Positions 30,687 through 40,106 of a DNA stretch of 64,000 bases are shown one piece after another; within the stretch, counting starts at the first letter, position 1; every line of letters starts with the position of its first letter. The translations under genes and the position numbers were made by a program. Under the pieces are notes generated by a model. That model searched no databases. It was given only the letters and a program-made list of their open reading frames with translations, and was not told where the DNA came from. The stretch lies in NCBI RefSeq assembly GCF_003111665.1, contig NZ_CP022188.1:4588001-4652000 (forward strand). Direction: 5' to 3'. This DNA comes from Parazoarcus communis (GTDB lineage Bacteria; Pseudomonadota; Gammaproteobacteria; Burkholderiales; Rhodocyclaceae).

Positions 30687-31094
30687 ATGACTATCCCTGC
30701 GTTAAGCAGTTCCATGGCGTCCGATGTGCTGTCGCACGCCACTGCGGCACCGCCCGCCGGGTCGGCTCAGACTTTGGGATCGACACGGAACAGCGGTACG
30801 ACAACCGGCGCTGAACAGATTTCGTCTGCGACGGCCACCACATCGCAACAGTCTTCAGGCACGCCCGCTTCGCTGCAGGAAGTGGAGCAGGCGATGGAAG
30901 AAGTGCGAAGTGCAATCGCCCCAATGGCACAGGACTTGCTTTTCTCCATTGAGGAAGACACCGGAAAAACCATCATCAAAGTGGTGGATTCGAGCACTGA
31001 CGAAGTCATCCGGCAGATTCCGTCCGAGGAAATCATTACCATCGCCAAGGCGCTGGACAACCTACAGGGCTTGCTGCTCAAACAGAAAGCCTGA
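30687..31094 (+). CDS. flaG: FlaG family protein
   Basis: The 135-residue protein has a low-complexity N-terminus (Ser, Thr, Ala) and a conserved C-terminal FlaG domain: LLFSIEEDTGKTIIKVVDSSTDEVIRQIPSEEI. FlaG affects filament length in several bacteria. The start at 30687 has an excellent GAGGGAGG (30674-30681). It lies directly before fliD as usual. Confidence 0.9.
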   Translation: MTIPALSSSMASDVLSHATAAPPAGSAQTLGSTRNSGTTTGAEQISSATATTSQQSSGTPASLQEVEQAMEEVRSAIAPMAQDLLFSIEEDTGKTIIKVVDSSTDEVIRQIPSEEIITIAKALDNLQGLLLKQKA

Positions 31095-31121
31095 GCGGCT
31101 GCGGCTTAGAAGGAGAACGTT

Positions 31122-32552
31122 ATGGCGGGCATTACTTCAACTGGTCTGGGTTCGGGGCTCGACATCGAGTCGATCGTCAGCCAACTGATGACGGTAGAAA
31201 GTCGTCCGCTCAGCCTGCTCGCCGCCAAGGAAGCAAGCTACCAGGCAAAACTCTCCGCCTTCGGCCAGATCAAGAGCGTGCTCTCGTCGCTGCAGACGGC
31301 AACAACTGCCTTGAACGATGCGGACAAATTTGCCGCAACCAAGGCAACATCGAGCGGCGACGGCGGCTTCACTGTCAGCTCAAGCACAGCCGCTTCAACC
31401 GGAAGCTATAGCGTGGATGTAATGCAGATGGCAAAGATCCAGCGCATTTCGACACCTGCGAGCACCAGCTTTGTCCCCTCCGCCGGCACGCTGACGATCA
31501 ACTTCGGCACAGTCTCCGAGGTCAACGGATCGAACACCTTTGTCGATGACGTGCCGGCGCGCACTGCCTCGCTCGACTTCACGGGCAGCACACTTGCAGA
31601 ACTGCGCGATGCGATCAATGCCGACAGTACGCTCGGCATCAAGGCCAGCATCGTCAACAACGGCTCGCAGAATCAGTTGGTGCTCAGTGGCACCACCACG
31701 GGCGCCAACATGGCATTCAAGCTGACCGGTGACAATGGCCTCGCAGGGCTGAGCTTCGACCCGGCCGCCACGGCCGCTCCTACGGATACGATGTACTCCG
31801 TTCAGGCTGCGCAGGATGCCCGCATCAAGGTCGACGGCATCGAGATCACGCGTGGCAAGAACACCATTTCCGACGTCATCGAAGGGGTCACCCTGACGCT
31901 GACCAAGGAGCCGAGCGGCACCGCGACCAGCCTGGTCAATACCGTCTCCGTGTCCGAAGATCAGACCGCGGCAAAATCTGCGATCGAAGCATTTGTGAAG
32001 GCCTATAACGAGGTCAGCAGCACGATCAAGAGCCTCACGGCCTACAACACCGACACCAGTACGGCTTCCACGCTGACTGGCGACTCCACCGCGCGCAGCA
32101 TCGCCAGTCAGTTGCGAAGCTCGCTCAGCGCCTCTTTCAGCGGGCTTGGAACCGCCACGACGATGTCGCAGATCGGCATCAGCTTCGACAAGGACGGAAC
32201 CCTCGCTTTCGACAGCACCAAGTTCTCGACGGCGCTCAGCGACTCCGACATGAACGTCTCCGCCCTGTTCACCGGCACCGACGACGTCGATGGCTTCGCC
32301 ACCACCTTCAATGCGCGCCTGAGCGCCTATATCGACAGCGACGGCCTGATCGCCGCCCGCACGGAAGGGATCAACTCGACGATCAAGTCGATCACGAAAA
32401 ATTACGACACGCTGGAAACCCGGCTTGAAGCCACTGAAGCGCGCTACCGGGCGCAATTCACGTCGCTCGACACGCTGATTTCCGGCCTGAGCCAGACCAG
32501 TACCTATCTGACGCAGCAGTTGGCAAACCTGCCTTCCTTCAGTTCCAAGTAA
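31122..32552 (+). CDS. fliD: Flagellar filament cap protein
   Basis: A 476-residue cap protein that sits on the filament tip and folds incoming flagellin. N-terminal marks are GITSTGLGSGLDIESIVSQLM and VESRPLSLLAAKEASYQAKLSAFGQIKS. The C-terminal coiled part is RLEATEARYRAQFTSLDTLISGLSQTSTYLTQQLANL. Length is normal for FliD. The ribosome site GAAGGAG precedes the ATG. Confidence 0.95.
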   Translation: MAGITSTGLGSGLDIESIVSQLMTVESRPLSLLAAKEASYQAKLSAFGQIKSVLSSLQTATTALNDADKFAATKATSSGDGGFTVSSSTAASTGSYSVDVMQMAKIQRISTPASTSFVPSAGTLTINFGTVSEVNGSNTFVDDVPARTASLDFTGSTLAELRDAINADSTLGIKASIVNNGSQNQLVLSGTTTGANMAFKLTGDNGLAGLSFDPAATAAPTDTMYSVQAAQDARIKVDGIEITRGKNTISDVIEGVTLTLTKEPSGTATSLVNTVSVSEDQTAAKSAIEAFVKAYNEVSSTIKSLTAYNTDTSTASTLTGDSTARSIASQLRSSLSASFSGLGTATTMSQIGISFDKDGTLAFDSTKFSTALSDSDMNVSALFTGTDDVDGFATTFNARLSAYIDSDGLIAARTEGINSTIKSITKNYDTLETRLEATEARYRAQFTSLDTLISGLSQTSTYLTQQLANLPSFSSK

Positions 32553-32569
32553 CAAGGACGCCGACTTTC

Positions 32570-32974
32570 ATGTTTGGAACCTCATACGCGAATCGTGCAT
32601 CGGCTTATGCCCGAATCGGCACACAGACCAGCGTCGAATCAGCCACGCCCCACAAGCTGATCCTGATGCTCTACGACGGCGCGCTGCTGTCCATCGCCAC
32701 GGCCACCGCTGCCATGCGCAACAAGAACATTCCGGCAAAAGGTGCCGCCGTGTCGAAGGCGATCGACATCATCACCAACGGGCTCAAGGTCAGTCTCGAC
32801 CTCGAAGCCGGCGGCGAACTTGCCGCTCGTCTGGACGCACTCTACGAGTACATGGGTGAGCGCCTCCTGTACGCCAACCTGCACAACAACGAGGCAGCGC
32901 TGGAAGAAGTCGCCAACCTGCTGAGCAGCCTGCGGGAAGCCTGGGAAGGCATCGCCGGCCAGGTTTCGACCTGA
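32570..32974 (+). CDS. fliS: Flagellar export chaperone for flagellin
   Basis: A 134-residue helical protein with the FliS signature at its start: YARIGTQTSVESATPHKLILMLYDGAL, and later YLYANLHNNEAALEEV-like helix. FliS holds flagellin unpolymerised until export. It lies 17 bases after fliD and 12 before fliT, the standard fliDST order. Confidence 0.94.
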   Translation: MFGTSYANRASAYARIGTQTSVESATPHKLILMLYDGALLSIATATAAMRNKNIPAKGAAVSKAIDIITNGLKVSLDLEAGGELAARLDALYEYMGERLLYANLHNNEAALEEVANLLSSLREAWEGIAGQVST

Positions 32975-32986
32975 CGGAGACCGGTC

Positions 32987-33310
32987 ATGCTGACACCCGG
33001 AACCGGCGCCCAGTTGCTGAGCCTTTACGAGGCCATGGCCGTGGCCGCACGTGAAAACGACTGGGATCAGCTCGCAGAACTCGAACATGCCGCAGCAGAC
33101 GTGCGCAAGTCGGCCCAGAGCGCCTCGAACGGCTCCGTGCTGTCGGCGGACGAGCAGCGTACGCTCGCCGGATGTATCCGCAGCATTCTCGAACTCGACC
33201 GCGAGATCCGTACTCACGTCGAACCCGCGCTTGAGAGCACCCGCAAGCTGCTGTCGACCACCGTGCGAGACAAGGCCGTGCGCAACGCGTACGGCAATCT
33301 CGGGGGGTGA
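32987..33310 (+). CDS. fliT: FliT-like flagellar chaperone
   Basis: A 107-residue, mostly helical protein (LLSLYEAMAVAARENDWDQLAELEHAAADV). Sequence identity in FliT is always low; the call rests on size, helix pattern and position after fliS. FliT binds FliD and, in enteric bacteria, restrains the FlhDC regulator. GGAG precedes the ATG. Confidence 0.8.
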   Translation: MLTPGTGAQLLSLYEAMAVAARENDWDQLAELEHAAADVRKSAQSASNGSVLSADEQRTLAGCIRSILELDREIRTHVEPALESTRKLLSTTVRDKAVRNAYGNLGG

Positions 33311-33346
33311 GCGGCTTGACGGTCTGCTGACCGGACGCCCCGCACC

Positions 33347-34483
33347 ATGATTCCAGCCGATCTCGCCGCCCGCCTCCGCCTGCTCAACGAAGCAAGCTTC
33401 TTCAATACCGATCCACCGGTCGCGGGGCTGCAACGGGCGCGCGAGATCCAGGCGCAACTGCCGGAGCTCGTTCCCGGTCAGCGCTTCTTTGCCACCCTGC
33501 AACGCACCCTGCCTGACGGCACCTTTCAGGCACTGGTCGCGGGCAAGCAGGTTACGCTGGCGCTCAACACCTCCGCCAAGGCCGGCGACACACTCGAACT
33601 GATCGTTGCCGAAACCACACCCAAGGCGGTGCTCGCCCGACTGGCGAATCCCGACGCCGCTCAGGCCAACAGTTCGGCCCCTTCAACGCTGAGCCAGACC
33701 GGCAAGCTGATCAGTTTCCTGCTCACCGGACAGCCGGCCTCAAAGCCCGTCGTACTGGCAAACAACCAGCCGCTGCTGACCACCCCGCCGGCAAACGGTG
33801 CCGCGCTGGTGCCGATGCTGCGTCAGGCCGTGGCGCAGAGCGGGCTGTTCTATGAGTCGCATCAGGCGCAATGGCTGTCGGGCAAGACCGACCTCGCAGC
33901 CCTGATGCGCGAGCCGCAGGCGCAGGCCGCCGCGACGCCCGGTTCGCAGGCCGCACAGCTTGCCGCACGCCCCGGCCCCGCATCGGGCACTGCAGCGCAA
34001 GCCGCCGGCAACGCCGCGGTCGCGGCAGGTGCTGCCGGGAGCGAGAATGCACGAGGCGTCGCCTCTGCGCTCGGGACGGAGGCAGCCGTCAGCAAGGCGG
34101 GCCCGGTGGCCGAGCGCACCCTGCCGGTCGTCCATCAGCAACTCGATGCGCTGGCCACCAACCAGTATGCCTGGCATGGCTTTGCGTGGCCGGGGCAGAA
34201 GATCGAATGGATCATCGAGGACCCGCGCGGCGAGGCCGAAGGTGGTGAGGCCGAAACGCCTGCCGAATGGAACACCACACTTCGCCTCACCCTGCCCCGC
34301 CTCGGCGGCATGGAAGCGCAGCTGCATCTGACGCCGGCCGGCGTTGCCTTGCGCCTGCGCGCAGACGACCCCGAAGCCATCGCCGCCCTCGAGGCCGGAC
34401 AGGGTGCGCTGGCCGACGCGCTAGAGGCCGTCGCCGTGCCGCTCACCGGCATGGTCGTGGAGTTGCGTGATGAGCGCGGATGA
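33347..34483 (+). CDS. FliK-like protein (hook-length control C-terminal domain)
   Basis: A 378-residue protein. The N-terminal part has a domain with LPGDGTFQALVAGKQVTLALNTSAKAGDTLEL-like strands, a middle Ala/Gln-rich linker (about 180-250), and a FliK-type C-terminal domain (about 265-378: WIIEDPRGEA, TTLRLTLPRLGGMEAQLHLTPAGVALRLRADD). Conventional FliK switches export specificity when the hook reaches full length. This copy sits with the filament cap genes rather than the hook genes, so it may be a second, specialised paralogue. It overlaps the next gene by 14 bases. Confidence 0.7.
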   Translation: MIPADLAARLRLLNEASFFNTDPPVAGLQRAREIQAQLPELVPGQRFFATLQRTLPDGTFQALVAGKQVTLALNTSAKAGDTLELIVAETTPKAVLARLANPDAAQANSSAPSTLSQTGKLISFLLTGQPASKPVVLANNQPLLTTPPANGAALVPMLRQAVAQSGLFYESHQAQWLSGKTDLAALMREPQAQAAATPGSQAAQLAARPGPASGTAAQAAGNAAVAAGAAGSENARGVASALGTEAAVSKAGPVAERTLPVVHQQLDALATNQYAWHGFAWPGQKIEWIIEDPRGEAEGGEAETPAEWNTTLRLTLPRLGGMEAQLHLTPAGVALRLRADDPEAIAALEAGQGALADALEAVAVPLTGMVVELRDERG

Positions 34484-34808
34484 AACCCCGGGCCGCGGCG
34501 AAGCGGTCGCCCTGACCTACTCCAGCGGCGAAGGCGCACCGCGCGTCGTCGCCAAGGGGCGCGGCCTGATCGCGCAGGAGATCATCGAGCGTGCGCGCGA
34601 AGCCGGTGTCTATGTGCACGAATCGCCCGAGCTGGTCTCCCTGCTGATGCAGGTCGATCTCGACACCCATATTCCGCCCCAGCTCTACGTCGCGGTCGCA
34701 GAACTGCTTGCCTGGCTGTACCGTATCGAACAGGGCAACGATGCGTCGCCACCGCCACCACCCGCACTGGCCGGCCTGATGGGCGCACCGACCAAGAAGC
34801 CCGAGTAG
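34470..34808 (+). CDS. Stand-alone FlhB C-terminal-domain protein (FhlB-like)
   Basis: A 112-residue protein equivalent to the cytoplasmic tail of the export gate protein FlhB: ALTYSSGEGAPRVVAKGRGLIAQEIIERAREAGVYVHESPELVSLLM and IPPQLYVAVAELLAWLYRI. No membrane segments are present and the autocleavage NPTH motif is absent. Short FlhB-like proteins accompany FliK-like genes in many proteobacteria and can partly replace the FlhB tail. A Pro-rich stretch (PPPPP) ends the domain. The start at 34470 overlaps the FliK-like gene, implying coupled translation. Confidence 0.85.
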   Translation: MSADETPGRGEAVALTYSSGEGAPRVVAKGRGLIAQEIIERAREAGVYVHESPELVSLLMQVDLDTHIPPQLYVAVAELLAWLYRIEQGNDASPPPPPALAGLMGAPTKKPE

Positions 34809-34869
34809 CGCCTCGCAGGCACCGATTGCGCCGCACTTGAGCGCGGACAGCGCACCCCGCACCGAGTCG

Positions 34870-34878
34870 TGCTATAAG
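34870..34878 (+). promoter_or_regulatory. Extended -10 promoter of first ycgR-like gene
   Basis: TGCTATAAG fits the extended -10 form TGnTATAAT with no clear -35. The identical nine bases precede the second ycgR-like gene at 35768, which argues that the element is functional. It lies 44 bases before the ATG. Confidence 0.6.
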
Positions 34879-34921
34879 ATTTGCGCAATACCCTCCGGAA
34901 ACCGCATCAGCGTCAGACCGC

Positions 34922-35701
34922 ATGTCCACCGATAACGCACACACCCGGGTCGAGCTCGTCCGCTCAGATGAAGAAGAAAAATATCTGCTGCAGAGCCCCC
35001 GCGAAATCCGTCAGCTGCTGACCAGTCTCGTGACCGGTCGTGCGCTGGTGAGCGCACAACTGACGCCCGGCAACCAGTCCTTTCTGACCGCAGTCCTCGG
35101 ACTGGCCGACGACGATACTGCCCTGCTGCTGGACGGCAGCACGGACGAATCGATCAACACCCGCATCGAACAGGCGGCACAGATCACCTGCATCACGCAG
35201 CTCCACAACATCCGCATCCAGTTTCAGGTGGAGAACGCGGCCCGCATCCAGGTCGATGGCCGGCCTGCATTCCGCGCCCTGCTGCCCGACAGCGTGCTGC
35301 GCCTGCAACGCCGCGAGTTCTACCGCCTGCAGACGCCCGTCACCCAGTCGGTGATCTGCGAACTTCCGATTGCCGGTGGCACGGGCGGCGGCATGCCGGT
35401 CGAAGTCCGGATCATCGACATCAGCAGTGGCGGCATCGCGATCGCCGTGCCGCCCTCGGACTTCGTGTTCGAACCGCACATGGAGTTTCCCGGCTGCACC
35501 CTGCGCCTGCCCGAAGCCGAGCCGATCAGCACCCGGCTGGTAGTCAGGAACCTGTTCCGGCTGGTCAATCGCAACGGAATCGAGATGCAACGCGCGGGAT
35601 GCGAGTTTCTCGACCTGCCGCGCAACGCCGACAGCATTATCCAGCGCTACATTCTCAGGATCGAACGCACTCGCAACGCCCGCGAACGCGGCAATTTCTG
35701 A
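34922..35701 (+). CDS. ycgR: YcgR-like cyclic-di-GMP receptor (PilZ domain), copy 1
   Basis: A 259-residue flagellar brake protein. The N-terminal YcgR domain (about 15-120) has EEKYLLQSPREIRQLLTSLV and the PilZ domain (about 128-245) has RREFYR (130-135) and D166-x-S168-x2-G171, the two motifs that clamp cyclic di-GMP. When loaded, YcgR slows the motor. Its position after the flagellar cap cluster fits this role. A second copy of the same length follows. Confidence 0.88.
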   Translation: MSTDNAHTRVELVRSDEEEKYLLQSPREIRQLLTSLVTGRALVSAQLTPGNQSFLTAVLGLADDDTALLLDGSTDESINTRIEQAAQITCITQLHNIRIQFQVENAARIQVDGRPAFRALLPDSVLRLQRREFYRLQTPVTQSVICELPIAGGTGGGMPVEVRIIDISSGGIAIAVPPSDFVFEPHMEFPGCTLRLPEAEPISTRLVVRNLFRLVNRNGIEMQRAGCEFLDLPRNADSIIQRYILRIERTRNARERGNF

Positions 35702-35767
35702 ACGCCCCTTTCACGCAGGAAGAAACGCCGCGATCCGGTCGCTGGCGCACCAGCGCAGTGCGAGGCG

Positions 35768-35776
35768 TGCTATAAG
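35768..35776 (+). promoter_or_regulatory. Extended -10 promoter of second ycgR-like gene
   Basis: TGCTATAAG, preceded by a partly conserved stretch (CGCA...GAG/GCG), 43 bases before the ATG. Its sequence and spacing repeat those upstream of the first copy. Confidence 0.6.
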
Positions 35777-35818
35777 AACCCGTATTCACAAAGGCGTATC
35801 ACCCACATCAGACAAGGC

Positions 35819-36598
35819 ATGTCCGAAGAGACCGAAAACCAAGCCGTCGCACCGCTGCAAAACGACTCGCTCGAGAAATACCTGCTGCACGGGAAGCGCC
35901 AGATTCGCCAACTGTTGCAGGCACTGATCGACGGGCATTCGCTCATCAGCGCGCACCTGTCACCCGGCGGCCAGTCCTTTCTGACGGCGCTGGTGACGCT
36001 CTCGGACGACGAGGAGTGGGTCTTTCTCGATGTGAGCCCCGACCGCCAGATCAACGACAGGGCGTTGCAGGCCGAGCGCATGGTGTGCGTCACACAGCTC
36101 GACAAGATCCGGATCCAGTTTTCGGTTGGCCCGCTCACCGAGATGCAGCTGGACGGTCGCCCCGCTCTTGCTGCGCGCATACCCGAGCAGATGGCCCGCG
36201 TGCAGCGGCGCGAGTTCTACCGCATGCAGGTTCCGGTGACGCACGAAGTCTCCTGCCGGCTCGGCGTAAAGGCCGACGAAACCGACCCCGAACCACTCGA
36301 AGCCCGCGTACTCGACATCAGCCCGGGCGGCACCGCCTTGCAGTTGCCGCTCGATACCGTGCACCTGCCGATCGGCAAGGTCATCGACGATTGCGTGCTC
36401 AAACTGGTCGATGGCGAAGCGCTCACGGTCCGGCTCGAGGTCAGGAACAACTCGCAGCAATCAACCCGCAGCGGCGTGCTGACGCAACGCGTCGGCTTCC
36501 GCTTCGTCGAGCTGCCACGCGCTGCCGACACCCAGATTCAGCGCTACATTTTCAAGACCGAACGCGAACGCAGCTCGCGCGAGCGCGGCGGACTCTGA
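35819..36598 (+). CDS. ycgR: YcgR-like cyclic-di-GMP receptor (PilZ domain), copy 2
   Basis: A 259-residue paralogue of the previous gene, aligning without gaps over much of its length: EKYLLHGKRQIRQLL at 19-33, RREFYR at 130-135 and D166-x-S168-x2-G171. Both c-di-GMP motifs are intact, so it is not a decayed duplicate. The N-terminal surface differs (EETENQAVAPLQND), which may alter the motor partner. It ends 36 bases before the convergent pyruvate carboxylase gene. Confidence 0.88.
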   Translation: MSEETENQAVAPLQNDSLEKYLLHGKRQIRQLLQALIDGHSLISAHLSPGGQSFLTALVTLSDDEEWVFLDVSPDRQINDRALQAERMVCVTQLDKIRIQFSVGPLTEMQLDGRPALAARIPEQMARVQRREFYRMQVPVTHEVSCRLGVKADETDPEPLEARVLDISPGGTALQLPLDTVHLPIGKVIDDCVLKLVDGEALTVRLEVRNNSQQSTRSGVLTQRVGFRFVELPRAADTQIQRYIFKTERERSSRERGGL

Positions 36599-36634
36599 GC
36601 CCGCCCGCGCTGCGCAAGCCGCCCTCGCCAGGGC

Positions 36635-39600
36635 TCACGAAAAGTCGAGCAGCAGATCCTTGGCCGCTACAACGGTGCCCGACGTGGTGTAGACCTGCTT
36701 CACCACCCCGTCGCGCTCGGCCTTGATCGACAACTCCATCTTCATCGCCTCCAGCGTCAGCAGCATGTCGCCCTTGCTGACATGCTGGCCGGGGCGCACG
36801 GCAACCGTTCCCACCATGCCCGGCATCGGCGCACCGACCTGGTCCGGATTGGCCGGGTCGGCCTGGGGGCGCTCGACCGCATTGAAGCCGGCAACCGGCA
36901 CCTTGATCAGACGCGGCTGGCCATTGAGCTCGAAGAACAGCTTCACATGGCCATCGTCGGTGTCGCTGCGGCCGAGCAGGCGGATCACCAGCGTCTTGCC
37001 GCGGTCGATTTCGACCGAGATCTCCTCGCCCTCCACCAGACCATAGAAGAACGCAGGCGTCGGCAGCACGGAAACGTCACCGTACAGGTTGTCGTGGCGC
37101 GCAAAATCGCGGAACACCTTCGGATACATCAGCGACGAAGCGAGGTCGGTTTCCGACACCGGGCGGCCGATCTCGGTCTCGAGCGCCGCCTTTGCCTGCG
37201 CCAGATCCACATCCGGCAGGTGGTCGGCGGCACGCCCGACGACCGGCTCCAGACCGTTCAGCACCTTCTTCTGCAGGGCTTCGGGGAAGCCGTCCGGCGG
37301 GTAGCCGAGCTCACCGCGGAACAACTGCACCACCGACTCGGGAAAGGCGATGTCGCGCTTCGGATCGGTGATGTCCTCCGGGCGCAGCTCATTGGTAACC
37401 ATGAACAAGGCCATATCGCCCACGACCTTGGAGGACGGGGTGACCTTGACGATGTCGCCGAACAGCAGATTCACCTCGGCATAGGCGTCTGCCACCTGCG
37501 GCCAGCGCTCCTCGATCCCCACCGCCCGCGCCTGCTCGCGCAGGTTGGTGTATTGCCCGCCCGGCATCTCGTGGCGATAGACCTCGGACGTGCCGGCACG
37601 GATGTCGGGCTCGAAGGGCGAATACTGCCGGCGCACCCCCTCCCAGTAGCGTGACAGCGACTGCAGCGCACGCAGGTCGACTTTCGGATCGCGCGCTGTC
37701 CCTTTGAGTGCAGCCACGATCGAGCCCAGGCTGGGCTGCGAAGTCAGGCCGCTCATCGAGTCGAGCGCCCCGTCCACCGCGTCCACCCCGGCCTCGACCG
37801 CAGCGAGCACGCTGGCGGCCGAGATGCCGCTGGTGTCGTGGGTGTGGAAGTGCAGCGGCAGCGCGGTCTCCTCGCGCAGCACCCGCACCAGCTCGGTGAC
37901 CGCATTCGGCCGGCACACGCCGGCCATGTCCTTGATGCACAGGATGTTGGCACCGGCCTTCTCGAGTGCGCGGGCCATGTCGACGTAGTACTTCAGGTTG
38001 TACTTGCTGCGCGACGCATCAAACAGGTCGCCGGTATAGCAGATCACCGCCTCGCACAACGCTCCGGTGTCGCGCACCGCATCGATCGCGACCCGCATGT
38101 TGTCCACCCAGTTGAGCGAATCGAACACGCGGAACAGGTCGATGCCACCGACGCCATCGGGTCCGCGCGCGGCCTGCTGCACGAAGTGACGCACCACGTT
38201 GTCCGCATAGTTGGTGTAGCCAACGGCGTTCGAGCCCCGCAGCAGCATCTGGAACAGCACATTCGGTATCGCCTCGCGCAACAGCCCCAGGCGCTGCCAC
38301 GGGTCTTCCTTCAGAAAGCGCATTGCGACGTCGAAGGTCGCACCACCCCAGCACTCGAGCGAGAACAGATCGGCGCCCATGCGTGCGTAATGCGGCGCCA
38401 CGGCGAGCATGTCGGCGGTCCGCATGCGGGTCGCGAACAGCGACTGGTGGGCGTCGCGCATCGTGGTGTCGGTGAGCAGCACGCGCGGTTCGTCGCGCAT
38501 CCACTTCGAGAAGCCCTCCGCCCCCATTTCCTTGAGGCGGTCACGACTGCCGGGCGGGATCGGCGCGCCGCGATCGCACGCCGGCAGGCGCGGGCGCGGA
38601 ATCGGCAGCGGTGGCGCGGTGCGGCCCTTCATCTCCGGATTGCCATTGACGATGACCTCGCCAAGGAAATTGAGCTGTCGCGTCGCCCTGTCCTGACGCA
38701 GCGGGAAATCGAACAGTGCGGGCGTTTCGTCGATGAAACGCGTGGTGCATTCGCCCGAGGTAAACAGCGGGTGGGCGATGACGTTCTCGAGAAAGGCGAG
38801 GTTGGTCGATACGCCGCGCACCCGGAACTCGCGCAAGGCGCGATCCATGCGGGCGCTCGCCTCGTCCGGCGTATTGCCCCACACCGTCACTTTCACCAGC
38901 AGGGAGTCGTAGAACGGGGTGATGACCGCGCCGGAATAGGCGGTACCGCCGTCGAGCCGCACGCCCAGGCCCGCCGCGCTGCGGTAGGCCGTAATGCGGC
39001 CGTAGTCGGGGGTGAATCCGTTCTCGGGGTCCTCGGTGGTGACCCGGCACTGCAGCGCATGGCCGTGAAGGCGGATCGCCTCCTGGTCCGGGATCATGCT
39101 GTCTTCGTCACCGATGCGCGCGCCTTCGGTGATACGGATCTGCGCCTTGACGATATCCACGCCGGTGACCTGCTCGGTCACCGTGTGTTCGACCTGGATA
39201 CGCGGATTGACCTCGATGAAGTAGAAGTCGCCGCTATCCACGTCCATCAGGAACTCGACCGTCCCGGCGTGCGAGTAACCCACTTCACGTGCGAGCTTGA
39301 GCGCCGCTTCACACAGCTCTGCCCGCCGCCACGCATCGAGATAGGGTGCGGGTGCGCGCTCCACCACCTTCTGGTTGCGGCGCTGTACCGAGCAGTCGCG
39401 CTCGAACAGATGCACCAGCTGGCCGTGGGTATCGCCAAGCACCTGCACTTCGACGTGCCGCGCACGCCGCACCAGCTTTTCGAGATAGACCTCGTCATTG
39501 CCAAAGGCGGCCGCAGCCTCGCGACGCGCCGCATCGATCGCATCGCCGAGTTCGGCCTCGGACTCGATGGCGCGCATGCCGCGACCACCGCCGCCCCAGC

Positions 39601-40087
39601 TCGCCTTGAGCATCAGCGGGTAGCCCACCTCTGCCGCCAGGCGACGCGAGGCCTCCAGGTCATACGGCAGCGCACCCGTCGCCGGCACCACCGGCACACC
39701 GGCACGCTGCGCCAGTTCGCGCGCAGACACCTTGTTGCCGAGCTGACGCATCACCGCCGGGCTCGGGCCGATGAAGGCAATCCCGGCCGCGGCGCAGGCC
39801 TCGGCGAAATCCGGGTTCTCGGACAGGAAGCCGTAGCCCGGATGGATTGCGTCCACCTTGGCCTCGCGCGCAATGCGGATGATGTCGGGGATGTCGAGAT
39901 AGGCCTGAATCGGCTTCTTGCCCGCCCCCACCTGGTAGGCCTCGTCGGCCTTGAAACGGTGCAGGGCGAGGCGGTCTTCATGCGCATAGATGCCGACCGT
40001 GCGGATGTTCATCTCGCTCGCGGCACGGAATACTCGAATGGCGATTTCACTGCGGTTCGCGACCAGAATGCTGCGAATCTTCTTCAT
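36635..40087 (-). CDS. pyc: Pyruvate carboxylase
   Basis: A 1150-residue single-chain enzyme making oxaloacetate from pyruvate, bicarbonate and ATP. It has a biotin carboxylase domain (MKKIRSILVANRSEIAIRVF; ATP loop KASWGGGGRGMRAIE; about 1-460), a carboxyltransferase domain (about 530-810; TTMRDAHQSLFATRMRT, CWGGATFDVAMRFL, CIKDMAGVCRPNA, HTHDTSG), and a C-terminal biotinyl domain ending GDMLLTLEAMKMEL with the biotin Lys in AMKM. The ATG at 40087 is preferred over 40102 because GGAG lies nine bases before it. It follows pntB by 19 bases. Pyruvate is what the sulfolactate lyase upstream releases, so an anaplerotic role in sulfonate growth is plausible. Confidence 0.95.
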   Translation of the reverse strand: MKKIRSILVANRSEIAIRVFRAASEMNIRTVGIYAHEDRLALHRFKADEAYQVGAGKKPIQAYLDIPDIIRIAREAKVDAIHPGYGFLSENPDFAEACAAAGIAFIGPSPAVMRQLGNKVSARELAQRAGVPVVPATGALPYDLEASRRLAAEVGYPLMLKASWGGGGRGMRAIESEAELGDAIDAARREAAAAFGNDEVYLEKLVRRARHVEVQVLGDTHGQLVHLFERDCSVQRRNQKVVERAPAPYLDAWRRAELCEAALKLAREVGYSHAGTVEFLMDVDSGDFYFIEVNPRIQVEHTVTEQVTGVDIVKAQIRITEGARIGDEDSMIPDQEAIRLHGHALQCRVTTEDPENGFTPDYGRITAYRSAAGLGVRLDGGTAYSGAVITPFYDSLLVKVTVWGNTPDEASARMDRALREFRVRGVSTNLAFLENVIAHPLFTSGECTTRFIDETPALFDFPLRQDRATRQLNFLGEVIVNGNPEMKGRTAPPLPIPRPRLPACDRGAPIPPGSRDRLKEMGAEGFSKWMRDEPRVLLTDTTMRDAHQSLFATRMRTADMLAVAPHYARMGADLFSLECWGGATFDVAMRFLKEDPWQRLGLLREAIPNVLFQMLLRGSNAVGYTNYADNVVRHFVQQAARGPDGVGGIDLFRVFDSLNWVDNMRVAIDAVRDTGALCEAVICYTGDLFDASRSKYNLKYYVDMARALEKAGANILCIKDMAGVCRPNAVTELVRVLREETALPLHFHTHDTSGISAASVLAAVEAGVDAVDGALDSMSGLTSQPSLGSIVAALKGTARDPKVDLRALQSLSRYWEGVRRQYSPFEPDIRAGTSEVYRHEMPGGQYTNLREQARAVGIEERWPQVADAYAEVNLLFGDIVKVTPSSKVVGDMALFMVTNELRPEDITDPKRDIAFPESVVQLFRGELGYPPDGFPEALQKKVLNGLEPVVGRAADHLPDVDLAQAKAALETEIGRPVSETDLASSLMYPKVFRDFARHDNLYGDVSVLPTPAFFYGLVEGEEISVEIDRGKTLVIRLLGRSDTDDGHVKLFFELNGQPRLIKVPVAGFNAVERPQADPANPDQVGAPMPGMVGTVAVRPGQHVSKGDMLLTLEAMKMELSIKAERDGVVKQVYTTSGTVVAAKDLLLDFS

Positions 40088-40106
40088 GTTTGGCTGCTCC
40101 ATGTTG

